Positions 47,057 to 57,204 of a stretch of DNA of 64,000 nucleotides are shown here, piece after piece. A program made the translations under genes and the position numbers. Each line of letters begins with the position of its first letter. Position 1 is the stretch's first letter. This DNA comes from Vibrio pectenicida. Lineage in GTDB: Bacteria; Pseudomonadota; Gammaproteobacteria; Enterobacterales; Vibrionaceae. The notes under the pieces are model-generated. The model ran no database searches. It saw only the letters and a list, made by a program, of their open reading frames with translations, and had not been told where the DNA came from. Location: positions 310,001-374,000 of the forward strand of contig AP024889.1 in the NCBI GenBank assembly GCA_024347015.1, read 5' to 3'.

Positions 47057-48763
47057 ATGATAAGACCGATTTTTCCAATGATGCTACTTTTTAGCAGTTT
47101 TTCTGCTTTAGCCCAAGAGGTGGAGTTGTCGATTCGCGGAATATCAGGAGAATTGGAGCAGAATGTTGAGACATATCTTCAGGCTATCCCTACCGAAGAC
47201 TACAGTACTGGCTTACGGTTTCAAGCTCGAATAGAGAAGCGCTTAACTGAAGCGCTTAATGCTCTTGGCTATTATCACCCTAATTTTTCCTTTGAGATAG
47301 AAGCAGATAAGCAGTTAGTCATAACTATTAAGCCCGGAAAGCCAGTATTGATCGCACTGGTCGATATACAGTTAAATGGTGAGGCGCGTGATGATCAAGC
47401 TTTCAAAAAGCTGATTGAAAAAAGTGGACTTGAACAAGGGCAGGTGCTTAATCACAACCTGTATGATGGCCTAAAATCGCGCATTCGTAATATTGCTCTC
47501 CAGAAGGGCTATTTTGATGGTGATTATACCTTGAGTCGACTTGAGGTAGCGCCAGATTTAAATCAAGCCTTTATCCGACTTCACTTTGATAGTGGCATTC
47601 GTTATGTATTTGGCCAAAATACTATTATTGGCAGTCAGATAGATTTGATGCGTGTCGAATCATTATCACCTTATCAAGCAGGCGATCCATATTTAGCTTC
47701 TGCTGTGGGTGAATATAATCAAAATCTATCGAGTACGGATTGGTTTTCTTCTGTTTTCGTTGAGCCTGATCTTTCTCAATTAGGAGAAGGAAGAGAATTA
47801 CCAATGAGAGTAGCGTTAGCCCCTCAAGCAAAAAATCAGTTGGAAACAGGTCTCGGGTATTCGACGGATATCGGAGTAAAAGGGTCGCTCAAATGGAAAA
47901 AACCTTGGGTGAACAGTAGTGGGCATAGTTTCAATAGTAGTTTTTCGCTTTCAGATCCTGAACAAACAGTGACAGCGGGTTATAAGATCCCGCTAGAAGA
48001 TGCTCTCAATGAGTATTATCAACTCAAGTACGGTATGAAGAATCGCGACAATCGAGATACTCAAAGTTTGGAGTCGAATTTGGCCCTAGAGCGCCACTGG
48101 CTGCTTGATAATGGCTGGCATCGAACCCTTTTTATTCGTTATTTGTTGGAAAACTACGAGCAGGGTTTGCAGGATGACTCTGGGCAATTCCTACTACCTG
48201 GTGTGAGTTTTAGTCGTAGTCGAATTCGTGGCGGTGCTATGCCGAGTTGGGGAGATAGACAAACTCTGATGCTTGAGGTCGGTGATGACAGAGTATTATC
48301 TGAGACTAAGGTTGTTCGCATTCAGGGTGGGATGACTTGGATTCGTAGTGCAGGTCGAAATCATAGGGGTATTTTTCGTTTAGATGGGGGGGCGAACCTA
48401 ACAGAAGATTTTGACATGTTGTCCCCATCTTTGAGGTATTTTGCTGGTGGTGATAACAACTTACGTGGTTATGATTATCAATCAATTTCCCCCAAAGATA
48501 GCAGTGGCGCACTGACAGGTGCAAAGTATATAGCGACCTCTTCGCTTGAATATCAATATCGGATATATGGTAATTGGTGGGGGGCTCTCTTTTATGATTA
48601 TGGTGATGCTTTTAACGATGAGCCAGATTTTAAGCACGGTACGGGGGTTGGAATTCGTTGGGAATCTCCCGTTGGTCCAATACGCTTGGACTTTGCTTGG
48701 GGACTAGATGCTGTACCAGGTGATGAGTTTAAAATCCATTTCACATTGGGTCCAGAGTTATGA
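47057..48763 (+). CDS. tamA: Translocation and assembly module protein TamA
   Basis: An Omp85-family outer-membrane protein that works with TamB in envelope protein insertion and/or lipid transport. The 568 residues comprise a signal peptide (1-19, ending ALA), three POTRA domains (about 22-260) and a 16-strand barrel with the conserved RGY motif in GDNNLRGYDYQSISP and the final strand FKIHFTLGPEL. It overlaps tamB in ATGA. Confidence 0.95.
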   Translation: MIRPIFPMMLLFSSFSALAQEVELSIRGISGELEQNVETYLQAIPTEDYSTGLRFQARIEKRLTEALNALGYYHPNFSFEIEADKQLVITIKPGKPVLIALVDIQLNGEARDDQAFKKLIEKSGLEQGQVLNHNLYDGLKSRIRNIALQKGYFDGDYTLSRLEVAPDLNQAFIRLHFDSGIRYVFGQNTIIGSQIDLMRVESLSPYQAGDPYLASAVGEYNQNLSSTDWFSSVFVEPDLSQLGEGRELPMRVALAPQAKNQLETGLGYSTDIGVKGSLKWKKPWVNSSGHSFNSSFSLSDPEQTVTAGYKIPLEDALNEYYQLKYGMKNRDNRDTQSLESNLALERHWLLDNGWHRTLFIRYLLENYEQGLQDDSGQFLLPGVSFSRSRIRGGAMPSWGDRQTLMLEVGDDRVLSETKVVRIQGGMTWIRSAGRNHRGIFRLDGGANLTEDFDMLSPSLRYFAGGDNNLRGYDYQSISPKDSSGALTGAKYIATSSLEYQYRIYGNWWGALFYDYGDAFNDEPDFKHGTGVGIRWESPVGPIRLDFAWGLDAVPGDEFKIHFTLGPEL

Positions 48764-51700
48764 CCAAGTTTGTTGTAAGGTGGTCAAAATGGCTTTCAAT
48801 TGTTCTAGTGAGCTTGATGCTCCTCGTTGCCATTGGTTTGTCTGTGATTTTGTTTACACCATCTGGGTTAAAACTAGTGATTTGGGCGGCAGAAAAGTCG
48901 TTACCACAACTGAGCGTTGAGTCTTATTCTGGTGCTATTTTTTCGCGCTTTACACTTAATCAACTCAGATTTAAAGATGAGACACTGAATCTGGATATCA
49001 GTGCACGTTCTATGACTCTTGGGCTAGATGCCTCATGCTTAATAGAGCCAAGTATTTGTGTTGATGAGCTTACTCTTGATGGAGTAAAGTTTTCGATGCC
49101 TCTAGTGCCGTCACACTCTGATGCACCTTCAGATCCTAAAACCGGTCATGGTGCTAATATTCATTCTCCTATACCTCTTAGCGTGAAACGCTTGGCTTTG
49201 TCTGATGTTGATCTCGATATTCTCGGTTATCAGGCTCAAATCGGGTCTTTTGTTAGTGGATTAACCTTTGTGGGGGAACGTTTAAGCATAGATAAAACGT
49301 CGTTAAACAGCACTAAGCTCACTTTAGTAGAAGAAGAAAGTAGCGCAGGATCCCCAAACAAGACTTCCACAAGTCGTCAGCACGAAATCGAATTGCCAGA
49401 GATTGTCTTACCACTGCAAATTGAATTAGCCCGACTGGATGTTAATGACTTCGTTTTGGTCCAAGATACTCCAGTTGTTGTGAACCATTTAGGCGTAGAA
49501 GCACAAGCTATAGGTTCAAAAATCACTATACCAATGATGCAACTTGATACACCAGAACTTGAAGGAAGATTGACTGGCGCGGTAACTTTAGTTGGTGGCT
49601 ATCCTATTATTTTGGATCTAGAAACTACCATCAAACAGCCTGTAGCTAAAGGTCAAACCCTTAAGCTCACAGCATCGGGTAGTATCGCAGATCTTACTCT
49701 CAACGCAGAGTTAGGCGGATTAGTAAAAGGGAATATCAAAGCCTTTTTGCAGCCATTAACAACAGATATGTCGTTTGATGTATCAGTGACTAAAACAGAG
49801 GCTCAATGGCCTTTGCTGGGGCAAGGGGATTACTTTGTTTCTGTCGGTAGGCTAAATGCTAAGGGATCTCTAGATGGGTATAATATCGATCTTACTTCAG
49901 CTATCTCAGGTAAGGCAGTGCCAGATACGCAGCTCAATATCCTTGGTAAAGGCGATTTAAACCAAGTTGAGTTACAAACACTGTCAGTGAAGACCTTGGA
50001 TGGGGAAATTTCTGGCAAGGTTATGGCGAACTGGCAGGCTGCAATTAATTGGTCTGCTGATCTCTTATTACGGGATATACAGCCTGGGTTGCAATGGCAA
50101 GAAGCTGAAGGAAAAGTGAGTGGTCATTTGATGACAACAGGCTCATTGACCGATCAAGGAGGATGGCAAGTTATACTTCCGAAGTTAGATATAGATGGTG
50201 TTGTTCGTGGTTACCCTCTTAACCTTGATGGCCAGTTTTCAGTGTCGGATAAAGTAGGATCGGGAGAGTTAAAGCTAATAACCTCGGGGCTTGCATTATC
50301 TCATGGGCCAAACTTTGTGAAGGCGAAGGGCATCATTGACCAAAAGGCCGATGTGCAAGTAAAGGTATCATTCCCTGATATGTCATTATCAGTGCCTAAT
50401 TTACATGGAGATGTACAAGGTGACATTGCACTCAAAGGCAGTGTAGAAGCGCCTGTCATTGATCTTAAACTTAATGCTAGTGATGTGGGATGGGGAGAAG
50501 AAACTAACGCCCAAGATGTTGAGTTAAAAGGAGAGTTATCTCCACTTTCTAAACTCTCAGCTGATATAAAGCTATCTGTATTGGGCGTTAAATATCAGAA
50601 TTATTATATCGATCATGTTTTGCTTAATGCAGAAGGTGACGAGCAAAAACATACACTTAACCTTGATCTAAAGTCGAATATAGCCTCGACCAAGTTTACT
50701 GTACAAGGCGCAATAGAGCGTACTCCCGAATTGGTTTGGAAGGGAGTTTTAGATGAAATGTTTATCGCATCTAAACAAGGGATGTGGACTCTTGAACAAC
50801 CTACCCAAGTTGAATTTTCTGCTCAGTCTCAGCAGGCTTTTGTTGCCGCTCATTGTTGGGAGCAGTCCGGTTCTTCAATCTGTTTAGATAAAGACATGAT
50901 CGCAGGTAAAAGTGGTGAAGCTCAAGTTTCCATAACAAACTTGGATTTTGAGCAATTGAATACTTTTCTACCTTCAAAGACTGAGCTTGAAGGTGATCTG
51001 AATCTCTTTGCTATGGCGAATTGGGCTCCTGATACGCCACCTCAAATAACACTTGATCTAGATATGGCTCAAGGCATGGTAAAAGACCATAATTCTCATC
51101 CAATTCAATTAGGCTGGGAGCAGGTTTCAGTTAAGGCTGGATTGAAAGACAATACGCTTTCAGCAGATTGGTTAATTGATTTAAGTGATAACGGGAACTT
51201 CTCGGGTACAGCTAAGGTTGCCAATGTCATCGACGACAACAAATTATTAGATGGTAACATTCAACTTCAGGATCTCAGATTGGACTTTCTTGACGCTTTT
51301 TTAGGAGATTATAGTCAGTTTAAGTCGACATTAAACACTAAATTATCCTTTACTGGTCCAGTAATGCAACCTGAGGTAAAGGGGCAGTTCTTGCTTGATG
51401 ATATTTTCATTAAAGGTGAAATTACCCCAGTTGAGGTTAATTCAGGCAAGGTCGAGATTAATTTCTTTGGTTATGGTGCAAGTTTATCTGCTGCGATTAA
51501 TACACCGGATGGTCAGTTGCAAGCCTCTGGTGATGCGAATTGGCGAGATCTCAAAAATTGGCAGACCAAGATGCGAGTATTTGCTGATGAACTTATGGTA
51601 AATCTTCCGCCTATGGTTAAGGTGAAGGTCATACCTGATATGACGATATCGGCTTCTCCCAAACAAGCACGTATTGACGGGACTGTATCTTTGCCTTGGG

Positions 51701-52518
51701 GAAGAATTGTGGTTGAAGAGTTGCCACCTAGTGCGATTGGAGTGTCGAAAGATCAGGTGATTCTAAATAATAGGCTAAAACCCAAAGACTCTGATACTAA
51801 AATGCCTTTTAGTGTTCAAACTAACGTCAACATAAGTATTGGTGAAGACTTTAAGCTATCGGCTTTTGGTTTAGAAGGGGATTTATCAGGAAATTTAAAT
51901 GTAGCGCAGCGAGACAAAGGACCATTTGTTACTGGAGAGGTTAATATTATTGATGGTTCTTATAGGTCTTTTGGTCAAGACTTGATAATTCAACAAGGAA
52001 AGATCTTGATGAACGGACCTGTTGATCAGCCTTTTGTGCAAATTACCGCAATTCGTAATCCGGACAATACCCAAAAAGGGTATACGGCCGGGATTAAGGT
52101 TGTTGGACCCGTCGATGAGCCGACAGTAACTATTTTCTCTGAGCCCAGTTTACCTCAAGCAAATGCACTGTCATATTTATTACGAGGCCAAGATATTGAT
52201 GGAGAGTCGGGTGGTAATACCGTGACCTCCACCTTAATTGGCCTAAGCTTAGCTAAGAGTGGCCGAGTTGTGGGTGAAATAGGTGAAGCATTTGGTGTTC
52301 AGGATTTACAACTTGATACGGCTGGTTCTGGTGATGACTCACAAGTTACCGTTAGTGGTTACGTTTTACCGGGCTTACAAGTTAAATATGGTGTAGGTAT
52401 TTTCGACTCTGTTGGAGAGTTCACGGTCCGTTATCGCCTAATGCAAGATCTTTATGTAGAGGCCATATCTGGGTTGGATAGTGCCGTTGATCTGCTCTAT
52501 CAGTTTGAGTTTAATTAA
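48760..52518 (+). CDS. tamB: Translocation and assembly module protein TamB
   Basis: A 1252-residue AsmA-like protein anchored by an N-terminal helix (about residues 11-33) and spanning the periplasm as a long beta-taco. The C-terminal DUF490/TamB domain is recognisable (about 920-1252) with GEVNIIDGSYRSFGQDLIIQ, NPDNTQKGYTAGIKVVGPVD and the terminal FEFN strand. The family is implicated in phospholipid movement to the outer membrane. Its start overlaps the tamA stop, so the pair is coupled; ytfP follows. Confidence 0.95.
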   Translation: MTKFVVRWSKWLSIVLVSLMLLVAIGLSVILFTPSGLKLVIWAAEKSLPQLSVESYSGAIFSRFTLNQLRFKDETLNLDISARSMTLGLDASCLIEPSICVDELTLDGVKFSMPLVPSHSDAPSDPKTGHGANIHSPIPLSVKRLALSDVDLDILGYQAQIGSFVSGLTFVGERLSIDKTSLNSTKLTLVEEESSAGSPNKTSTSRQHEIELPEIVLPLQIELARLDVNDFVLVQDTPVVVNHLGVEAQAIGSKITIPMMQLDTPELEGRLTGAVTLVGGYPIILDLETTIKQPVAKGQTLKLTASGSIADLTLNAELGGLVKGNIKAFLQPLTTDMSFDVSVTKTEAQWPLLGQGDYFVSVGRLNAKGSLDGYNIDLTSAISGKAVPDTQLNILGKGDLNQVELQTLSVKTLDGEISGKVMANWQAAINWSADLLLRDIQPGLQWQEAEGKVSGHLMTTGSLTDQGGWQVILPKLDIDGVVRGYPLNLDGQFSVSDKVGSGELKLITSGLALSHGPNFVKAKGIIDQKADVQVKVSFPDMSLSVPNLHGDVQGDIALKGSVEAPVIDLKLNASDVGWGEETNAQDVELKGELSPLSKLSADIKLSVLGVKYQNYYIDHVLLNAEGDEQKHTLNLDLKSNIASTKFTVQGAIERTPELVWKGVLDEMFIASKQGMWTLEQPTQVEFSAQSQQAFVAAHCWEQSGSSICLDKDMIAGKSGEAQVSITNLDFEQLNTFLPSKTELEGDLNLFAMANWAPDTPPQITLDLDMAQGMVKDHNSHPIQLGWEQVSVKAGLKDNTLSADWLIDLSDNGNFSGTAKVANVIDDNKLLDGNIQLQDLRLDFLDAFLGDYSQFKSTLNTKLSFTGPVMQPEVKGQFLLDDIFIKGEITPVEVNSGKVEINFFGYGASLSAAINTPDGQLQASGDANWRDLKNWQTKMRVFADELMVNLPPMVKVKVIPDMTISASPKQARIDGTVSLPWGRIVVEELPPSAIGVSKDQVILNNRLKPKDSDTKMPFSVQTNVNISIGEDFKLSAFGLEGDLSGNLNVAQRDKGPFVTGEVNIIDGSYRSFGQDLIIQQGKILMNGPVDQPFVQITAIRNPDNTQKGYTAGIKVVGPVDEPTVTIFSEPSLPQANALSYLLRGQDIDGESGGNTVTSTLIGLSLAKSGRVVGEIGEAFGVQDLQLDTAGSGDDSQVTVSGYVLPGLQVKYGVGIFDSVGEFTVRYRLMQDLYVEAISGLDSAVDLLYQFEFN

Positions 52519-52538
52519 CTAGAAAGTGAGGTATTAGG

Positions 52539-52886
52539 ATGCAGCATTTAGTTTTCGTGTATGGGACGCTGAAGCAAGGAGAAAGAAACCATAACTACAT
52601 CGCGGGAAATCAATGCTTGGGGCAATTTGAAACCTTACCTCACTATGCTTTACATGATCTTGGCACATACCCAGCAGTGGTTGAAGGGCATGACTCTATC
52701 CTAGGTGAAGTCTACCTTATCAATGAGCAGACGCTTAGTCAGCTTGATCAGTTAGAAGATGTTCCGGTTGAATACCGACGAGAGCAGATTGAAACACCCT
52801 TTGGAAAAGCGTGGATTTACCTTTATCAAAATAGCGGTAAACTCGACACGCTTATTTCATCAGGCGATTGGAGCCAAAGGGTATAG
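52539..52886 (+). CDS. ytfP: YtfP, gamma-glutamylcyclotransferase-like protein
   Basis: A 115-residue GGCT-fold protein: VYGTLKQGERNHNYI at the N-terminus is the substrate-binding loop, and LEDVPVEYRRE contains the acidic residue used as general acid/base in the family. The exact substrate is unknown. It follows tamB by 20 bases with a GAGGTATTAGG SD, the tamA-tamB-ytfP order being conserved in E. coli, and converges on ppa. Confidence 0.92.
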   Translation: MQHLVFVYGTLKQGERNHNYIAGNQCLGQFETLPHYALHDLGTYPAVVEGHDSILGEVYLINEQTLSQLDQLEDVPVEYRREQIETPFGKAWIYLYQNSGKLDTLISSGDWSQRV

Positions 52887-52923
52887 GTAGCTTAAGAAGA
52901 GCACAAATAAGTTCTTGTTAAGA

Positions 52924-53451
52924 TTATTTTTGTGCTCGTTGGTAAGATTCCAGGATTTCTTTTCTTGCCGACTCTGCATTCTCCCAGCCATCTACTTTTA
53001 CCCATTTATCAGATTCAAGTTGCTTGTAGTGCTCAAAGAAATGTGTAATTTGCGCTTTAAGAAGTTCAGGTAGATCGTCGATATCTTGAATATGGTCATA
53101 TTCTTTAGAAAGCTTAGTATGCGGCACGGCAACCACTTTCGCATCTTCACCAGATTCATCTGTCATTTTTAATACACCAACTGGACGGCAGCGAATCACT
53201 GATCCTGGCATGAGAGGGTGTGGCGTTGGAACAAGCACATCAACGGGATCACCATCAAGTGATAAAGTGTGATTGACATAGCCATAGTTACATGGATAGA
53301 ACATAGGTGCAGACATCAATCGGTCAACAAAGACAGCGCCTGATTCCTTGTCCACTTCATATTTAATTGGATCTGCATTGGCTGGGATTTCAATCACGAC
53401 ATAGATATCATCAGGAAGAGATTTACCCGCAGGTACATTGTTTAAACTCAT
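52924..53451 (-). CDS. ppa: Inorganic pyrophosphatase
   Basis: Hydrolyses pyrophosphate, pulling biosynthetic reactions forward. The 175-residue protein is close to E. coli Ppa: [17 protein letters not shown], the metal-binding [14 protein letters not shown], and [18 protein letters not shown]. The ATG with AAGGA upstream is preferred to the TTG two codons earlier. A hairpin (GAGCACAAATAA with TTATTTTTGTGCTC) spans the end of the gene and may terminate both ytfP and ppa. Confidence 0.97.
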   Translation of the reverse strand: MSLNNVPAGKSLPDDIYVVIEIPANADPIKYEVDKESGAVFVDRLMSAPMFYPCNYGYVNHTLSLDGDPVDVLVPTPHPLMPGSVIRCRPVGVLKMTDESGEDAKVVAVPHTKLSKEYDHIQDIDDLPELLKAQITHFFEHYKQLESDKWVKVDGWENAESARKEILESYQRAQK

Positions 53452-53632
53452 TAGCAAAGTTCCTTGTTTGTATTGACTTCTTTTAGGGATCGTTTCTTTT
53501 TCTGCGAAGTGTCGCTTGAAACTTTAACGTCAGCCTTCGGAAGTACTTAGGCTATATAAGATCGCAATACCTTACTGCTAAACTCGGTTTTTTGTAAACT
53601 GAGTAAGTCGATATTTGGTTCGAAAAAATGTT

Positions 53633-53657
53633 AAAAAGGTGCCTCATGGCACCTTTT
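53633..53657 (-). terminator. Rho-independent terminator after fbp
   Basis: AAAAGGTGCC (53634-53643) and GGCACCTTTT (53648-53657) form a 10-bp stem around 4 bases; on the minus strand it is followed by T. Confidence 0.85.
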
Positions 53658-53660
53658 ACT

Positions 53661-54674
53661 TTAATCTTCCTGGTAGTTCTGTAGAAAATCTTCTACTTTT
53701 TTGACCATGTTTTTTGAGCCGACGAAGAAAGGCACACGTTGGTGTAGTTCTGTAGGTTTTATATCCATAACGCGGGTTTTCCCATCTGATGCGACCCCCC
53801 CCGCTTGCTCAATGATATAAGCCATTGGGTTGCATTCGTAGAGTAAGCGCAATTTTCCATTCGGGTGACTTTGAGTACTTGGATAAAGGTAGATGCCGCC
53901 CTTTAGGAGGTTACGGTGGAAATCGGCTACTAAAGAGCCAATATAACGTGAGGTATAGGGGCGATGTTCACTAGGAGCGTTTTCTTGACAGTACTTAATG
54001 TACTTTTTGACACCCATAGGGAAACGAATGTAGTTACCTTCGTTGATCGAGTAGATAGTGCCGTCGTCAGGGATCATCATATTTTCGTGGGAGAGGCAGA
54101 AGGTTCCCAGTGATGGATCGTAAGTAAAACCATTTACGCCTTTGCCCGTTGTGTATACCAGCATGGTTGATGAACCATAAATGACGTAACCTGCTGCCAC
54201 CTGTTTGTTTCCAGGTTGAAGGAAATCCTCTTGGGTCGGAGGAGTACCAATGGGTGAGACACGGCGATAGATAGAGAAAATAGTACCCACTGATACATTT
54301 ACATCAATGTTTGAAGAGCCGTCGAGTGGGTCCATTAGCACTACATACTTAGCATTTTTGTTAAGTTCCTTACTGAAAGCTACGGCTTCATCTTCTTCTT
54401 CACTTGCTACACCACACACTTGATCTCGGGCTTCTAATGCCGCTTTGAACTTGTCATTGGCGTAAACATCGAGTTTTTGCTGGTCTTCACCTTGGATGTT
54501 TTCACTCCCAACGGCTCCGGTAATATCACCAAGCCCTGCGGCATTGATTTCACGGTTCACAATCTTAGCCGCGAGTCGGATAGATGAAAGTAGGGATGAT
54601 AAATCACCGCTAGCGTGAGGGAAGTCTGCTTGTTTCTCAACAATGAACTCACCAAGGGTGCGCATTCCAGACAT
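53661..54674 (-). CDS. fbp: Fructose-1,6-bisphosphatase class I
   Basis: The gluconeogenic phosphatase. The 337-residue form starts at the ATG with AAGGAAA upstream; eight further codons to a TTG are rejected. Metal-binding motifs VASEEEDE and [20 protein letters not shown] are intact, followed by [11 protein letters not shown] and [17 protein letters not shown]. It is divergent from mpl across 347 bases. Confidence 0.97.
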   Translation of the reverse strand: MSGMRTLGEFIVEKQADFPHASGDLSSLLSSIRLAAKIVNREINAAGLGDITGAVGSENIQGEDQQKLDVYANDKFKAALEARDQVCGVASEEEDEAVAFSKELNKNAKYVVLMDPLDGSSNIDVNVSVGTIFSIYRRVSPIGTPPTQEDFLQPGNKQVAAGYVIYGSSTMLVYTTGKGVNGFTYDPSLGTFCLSHENMMIPDDGTIYSINEGNYIRFPMGVKKYIKYCQENAPSEHRPYTSRYIGSLVADFHRNLLKGGIYLYPSTQSHPNGKLRLLYECNPMAYIIEQAGGVASDGKTRVMDIKPTELHQRVPFFVGSKNMVKKVEDFLQNYQED

Positions 54675-55021
54675 GTTTTTTCCTTTAAGTCGCTTCAATA
54701 GTAGGGTTTTGGCATTGGTGTTCTCTGACGGAACACTATTTAGCCAAGCCCTATTCTAAAAGCTATTTCTTATTATTGGTAATGAACTAACTGACGAAGA
54801 TCTCGTTTTATTTGTTACGTAGTAAAAATTTTAACTAGAGTTTGAAATTTTTGTATTTATACCTAATAACCAGAGCAAGATTGACCCTTGTATTTTGTAC
54901 CAACGATGCGTTAGTTGCGCCTATTTGTGCCTTTCAACCAAAACCTAACTAAAGACGCTCGCATTTATGCGTATAATCACCATAATATCTAGTCAATTTT
55001 AACCTGCGGAGAAGGTTGTAT
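54675..55021. other. Divergent intergenic region between fbp and mpl
   Basis: 347 AT-rich bases containing promoters for both genes. A TATAAT (54972-54977) 45 bases before mpl is the likeliest -10; its -35 is poor. No ORF or strong hairpin was seen. Confidence 0.5.
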
Positions 55022-56371
55022 ATGCATATCCATATCTTGGGGATTTGTGGCACATTTATGGGTGGAGCAGCTGTTTTGGCTCGTCAGTTAGGTCATAAAG
55101 TCACTGGTAGTGATGCCAATATTTACCCTCCGATGAGCACCCTACTGGAATCTCAAGGTATTGACATCATTGAGGGGTTCTCTCCTTCTCAGCTCGACCC
55201 CAAACCTGATCTTGTTGTGATTGGTAATGCAATGAGTCGCGGTAATCCTTGTGTAGAGCATGTGCTTAATACCAATATGCGTTATACATCAGGGCCTCAG
55301 TGGTTACAGGAATTTCTCCTTCATGATCGCTGGGTGCTTGCCGTGTCGGGTACTCATGGTAAAACTACTACTTCGAGTATGCTTGCATGGATCATTGAAG
55401 ACTGTGGTTATCAACCCGGTTTTTTAGTTGGAGGTGTGCTGGGTAATTTTGGCGTTTCTGCTCGATTGGGCGAAAGTATGTTTTTTGTCGTTGAGGCAGA
55501 TGAGTACGATAGTGCTTTTTTTGATAAGCGGTCAAAGTTTGTCCACTATCACCCTCGAACTTTAGTTATTAATAACCTTGAATTCGATCATGCTGACATC
55601 TTCGACGATCTTGAAGCGATTAAGCGCCAATTTCATCATTTAGTTAGAACGGTTCCTAGTGATGGGCGTATTCTTGTGCCTAAAAATACAGATATTAATG
55701 ATGTACTTGAGCGGGGCTGCTGGAGCGAAACAGAGCTCACAGGACTGCAGGGTGATTGGCGAGCTGAAAAGCTGGTTGCTGATGGTTCGCAATTTAAAGT
55801 GTTCTTCAAAGGTACCGAGTCGGGAATCGTTAATTGGGATCTCGTGGGTGATCATAATGTTGATAATGCTCTTATGGCGATTGCTGCTGCTCGACATGTT
55901 GGTGTCGTTCCTGAATTGGCTTGTCAGGCACTGGCAAAATTCATTAATACTCGGCGTAGATTGGAACTGAAGGGTGAAGTTAATCAAATCAGTGTTTATG
56001 ATGATTTTGCTCATCATCCAACAGCAATTGAACTCACTCTCGATGGATTACGTAACAAGGTTGGGAGTCAGCGTATCTTTGCTGTACTTGAGCCGCGCAG
56101 TGCTACGATGAAAAGAGGTATACATAATGATATGTTAGCAGCCTCTCTTCATCAAGCCGATGCTGTTTTTCTCTATCAGCCAGATAATATTGATTGGTCT
56201 GTTGCTGATATCGCCCAGCAGTGCAAGCAGCCAGCTTATACTTCGAATAGTGTTGATGCTTTAGCAGAGATGGTGGTAGAGCATATTATGCCTGGCGATC
56301 AAATCTTGGTAATGAGTAATGGCGGATTTGAAGGTATACAAGAAAAGCTGTTAGCGAAACTTACCGAATAA
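55022..56371 (+). CDS. mpl: UDP-MurNAc:tripeptide ligase Mpl
   Basis: Recycles peptidoglycan by ligating L-Ala-D-Glu-mDap to UDP-MurNAc. The 449-residue Mur ligase has an N-terminal Rossmann part ([14 protein letters not shown]), the ATP loop [29 protein letters not shown], the central [11 protein letters not shown] and a C-terminal domain with [13 protein letters not shown] 55022 follows GGAGAAGG. It is followed by ubiX after 14 bases. Confidence 0.95.
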   Translation: MHIHILGICGTFMGGAAVLARQLGHKVTGSDANIYPPMSTLLESQGIDIIEGFSPSQLDPKPDLVVIGNAMSRGNPCVEHVLNTNMRYTSGPQWLQEFLLHDRWVLAVSGTHGKTTTSSMLAWIIEDCGYQPGFLVGGVLGNFGVSARLGESMFFVVEADEYDSAFFDKRSKFVHYHPRTLVINNLEFDHADIFDDLEAIKRQFHHLVRTVPSDGRILVPKNTDINDVLERGCWSETELTGLQGDWRAEKLVADGSQFKVFFKGTESGIVNWDLVGDHNVDNALMAIAAARHVGVVPELACQALAKFINTRRRLELKGEVNQISVYDDFAHHPTAIELTLDGLRNKVGSQRIFAVLEPRSATMKRGIHNDMLAASLHQADAVFLYQPDNIDWSVADIAQQCKQPAYTSNSVDALAEMVVEHIMPGDQILVMSNGGFEGIQEKLLAKLTE

Positions 56372-56385
56372 CTGAATGTAGTAGT

Positions 56386-57009
56386 ATGAGTAAAAAAAAT
56401 AATAAAGCGATTACATTAGCTTTTACTGGAGCTTCGGGAGCGCCCTATGGACTGAGGTTACTAGAATGTTTGCTTGCAGCAGACTATCAGGTGCACTTGT
56501 TGATTTCTTCCGCAGCGAGAGTTGTGCTTGCGACTGAGCATGGTATGAAGTTATCTGGCAATCCTCAAGCTGCTCAACAGATGCTGGTGGAGCATCTCGG
56601 CTGTGACCCTGAGCAGTTACATGTGTATGGAAAAGATGACTGGTTTTCCCCTGTAGCTTCAGGCTCAGCTGCACCAAAACAGATGGTAGTATGCCCTTGT
56701 TCTTCCGGTAGCCTTGCGGCAATTGCCCATGGTATTTCTGATAACCTAATTGAACGAGCAGCTGATGTGGTAATAAAAGAGCGCGGCCAACTATTATTGG
56801 TTGTGCGAGAAACCCCTTTCTCGACGTTACACCTTGAAAACATGTTAAAGCTTTCCCAAATGGGAGTGACTATCATGCCAGCTGCTCCAGGGTTTTATCA
56901 TCAACCGACTTCTATAGACGATCTGGTTAACTTTATGGTTGCTAGGATCCTTGATCATTTGGGGATTGAGCAAAAAATTGTGCCGCGCTGGGGATATGAT
57001 CCTAGATAA
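56386..57009 (+). CDS. ubiX: Flavin prenyltransferase UbiX
   Basis: Makes prenylated FMN for the UbiD decarboxylase in ubiquinone synthesis. The 207 residues include the FMN-binding [14 protein letters not shown], a central [46 protein letters not shown] and [12 protein letters not shown]. It is cotranscribed with mpl. Confidence 0.93.
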   Translation: MSKKNNKAITLAFTGASGAPYGLRLLECLLAADYQVHLLISSAARVVLATEHGMKLSGNPQAAQQMLVEHLGCDPEQLHVYGKDDWFSPVASGSAAPKQMVVCPCSSGSLAAIAHGISDNLIERAADVVIKERGQLLLVVRETPFSTLHLENMLKLSQMGVTIMPAAPGFYHQPTSIDDLVNFMVARILDHLGIEQKIVPRWGYDPR

Positions 57010-57040
57010 TTGACAAGATTGGAATTACAATTCGGCCAAC

Positions 57041-57143
57041 ACTCAACGGGGAGCTATTCATCATTAATAATGATGAGGCTGAGATTAGGTAATACCTAGA
57101 ACTCGTATACCTGAACCAGATAATACTGGCGTAGGAATTGAGT
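57041..57143 (+). ncRNA. TPP (THI-box) riboswitch
   Basis: The conserved parts are all present in order: P1 ACTCAA (57041-57046) with TTGAGT (57138-57143), GGGGAGC, the variable hairpin TCATCATTAATAATGATGA, GCTGAGATTA, ACCTGAACCAGATAATACTGGCGTAGGAA in segments. It precedes thiBPQ, the thiamine/TPP uptake system, and should lower its expression when TPP is plentiful. Confidence 0.95.
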
Positions 57144-57200
57144 ATAAACATTTGCTAATTAATGTTTTCTCAAGCCTGTGCCGCTCAATTAAGGAGAGCG
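57136..57200 (+). promoter_or_regulatory. Riboswitch expression platform (SD sequestration)
   Basis: CGCTC (57182-57186) pairs with GAGCG (57196-57200), enclosing the thiB SD AAGGAG (57191-57196). AATTGAG (57136-57142), part of P1, is complementary to CTCAATT (57184-57190), so without TPP it can open the sequestering stem. This predicts translational control. Confidence 0.65.
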
Positions 57201-57204
57201 AGCA

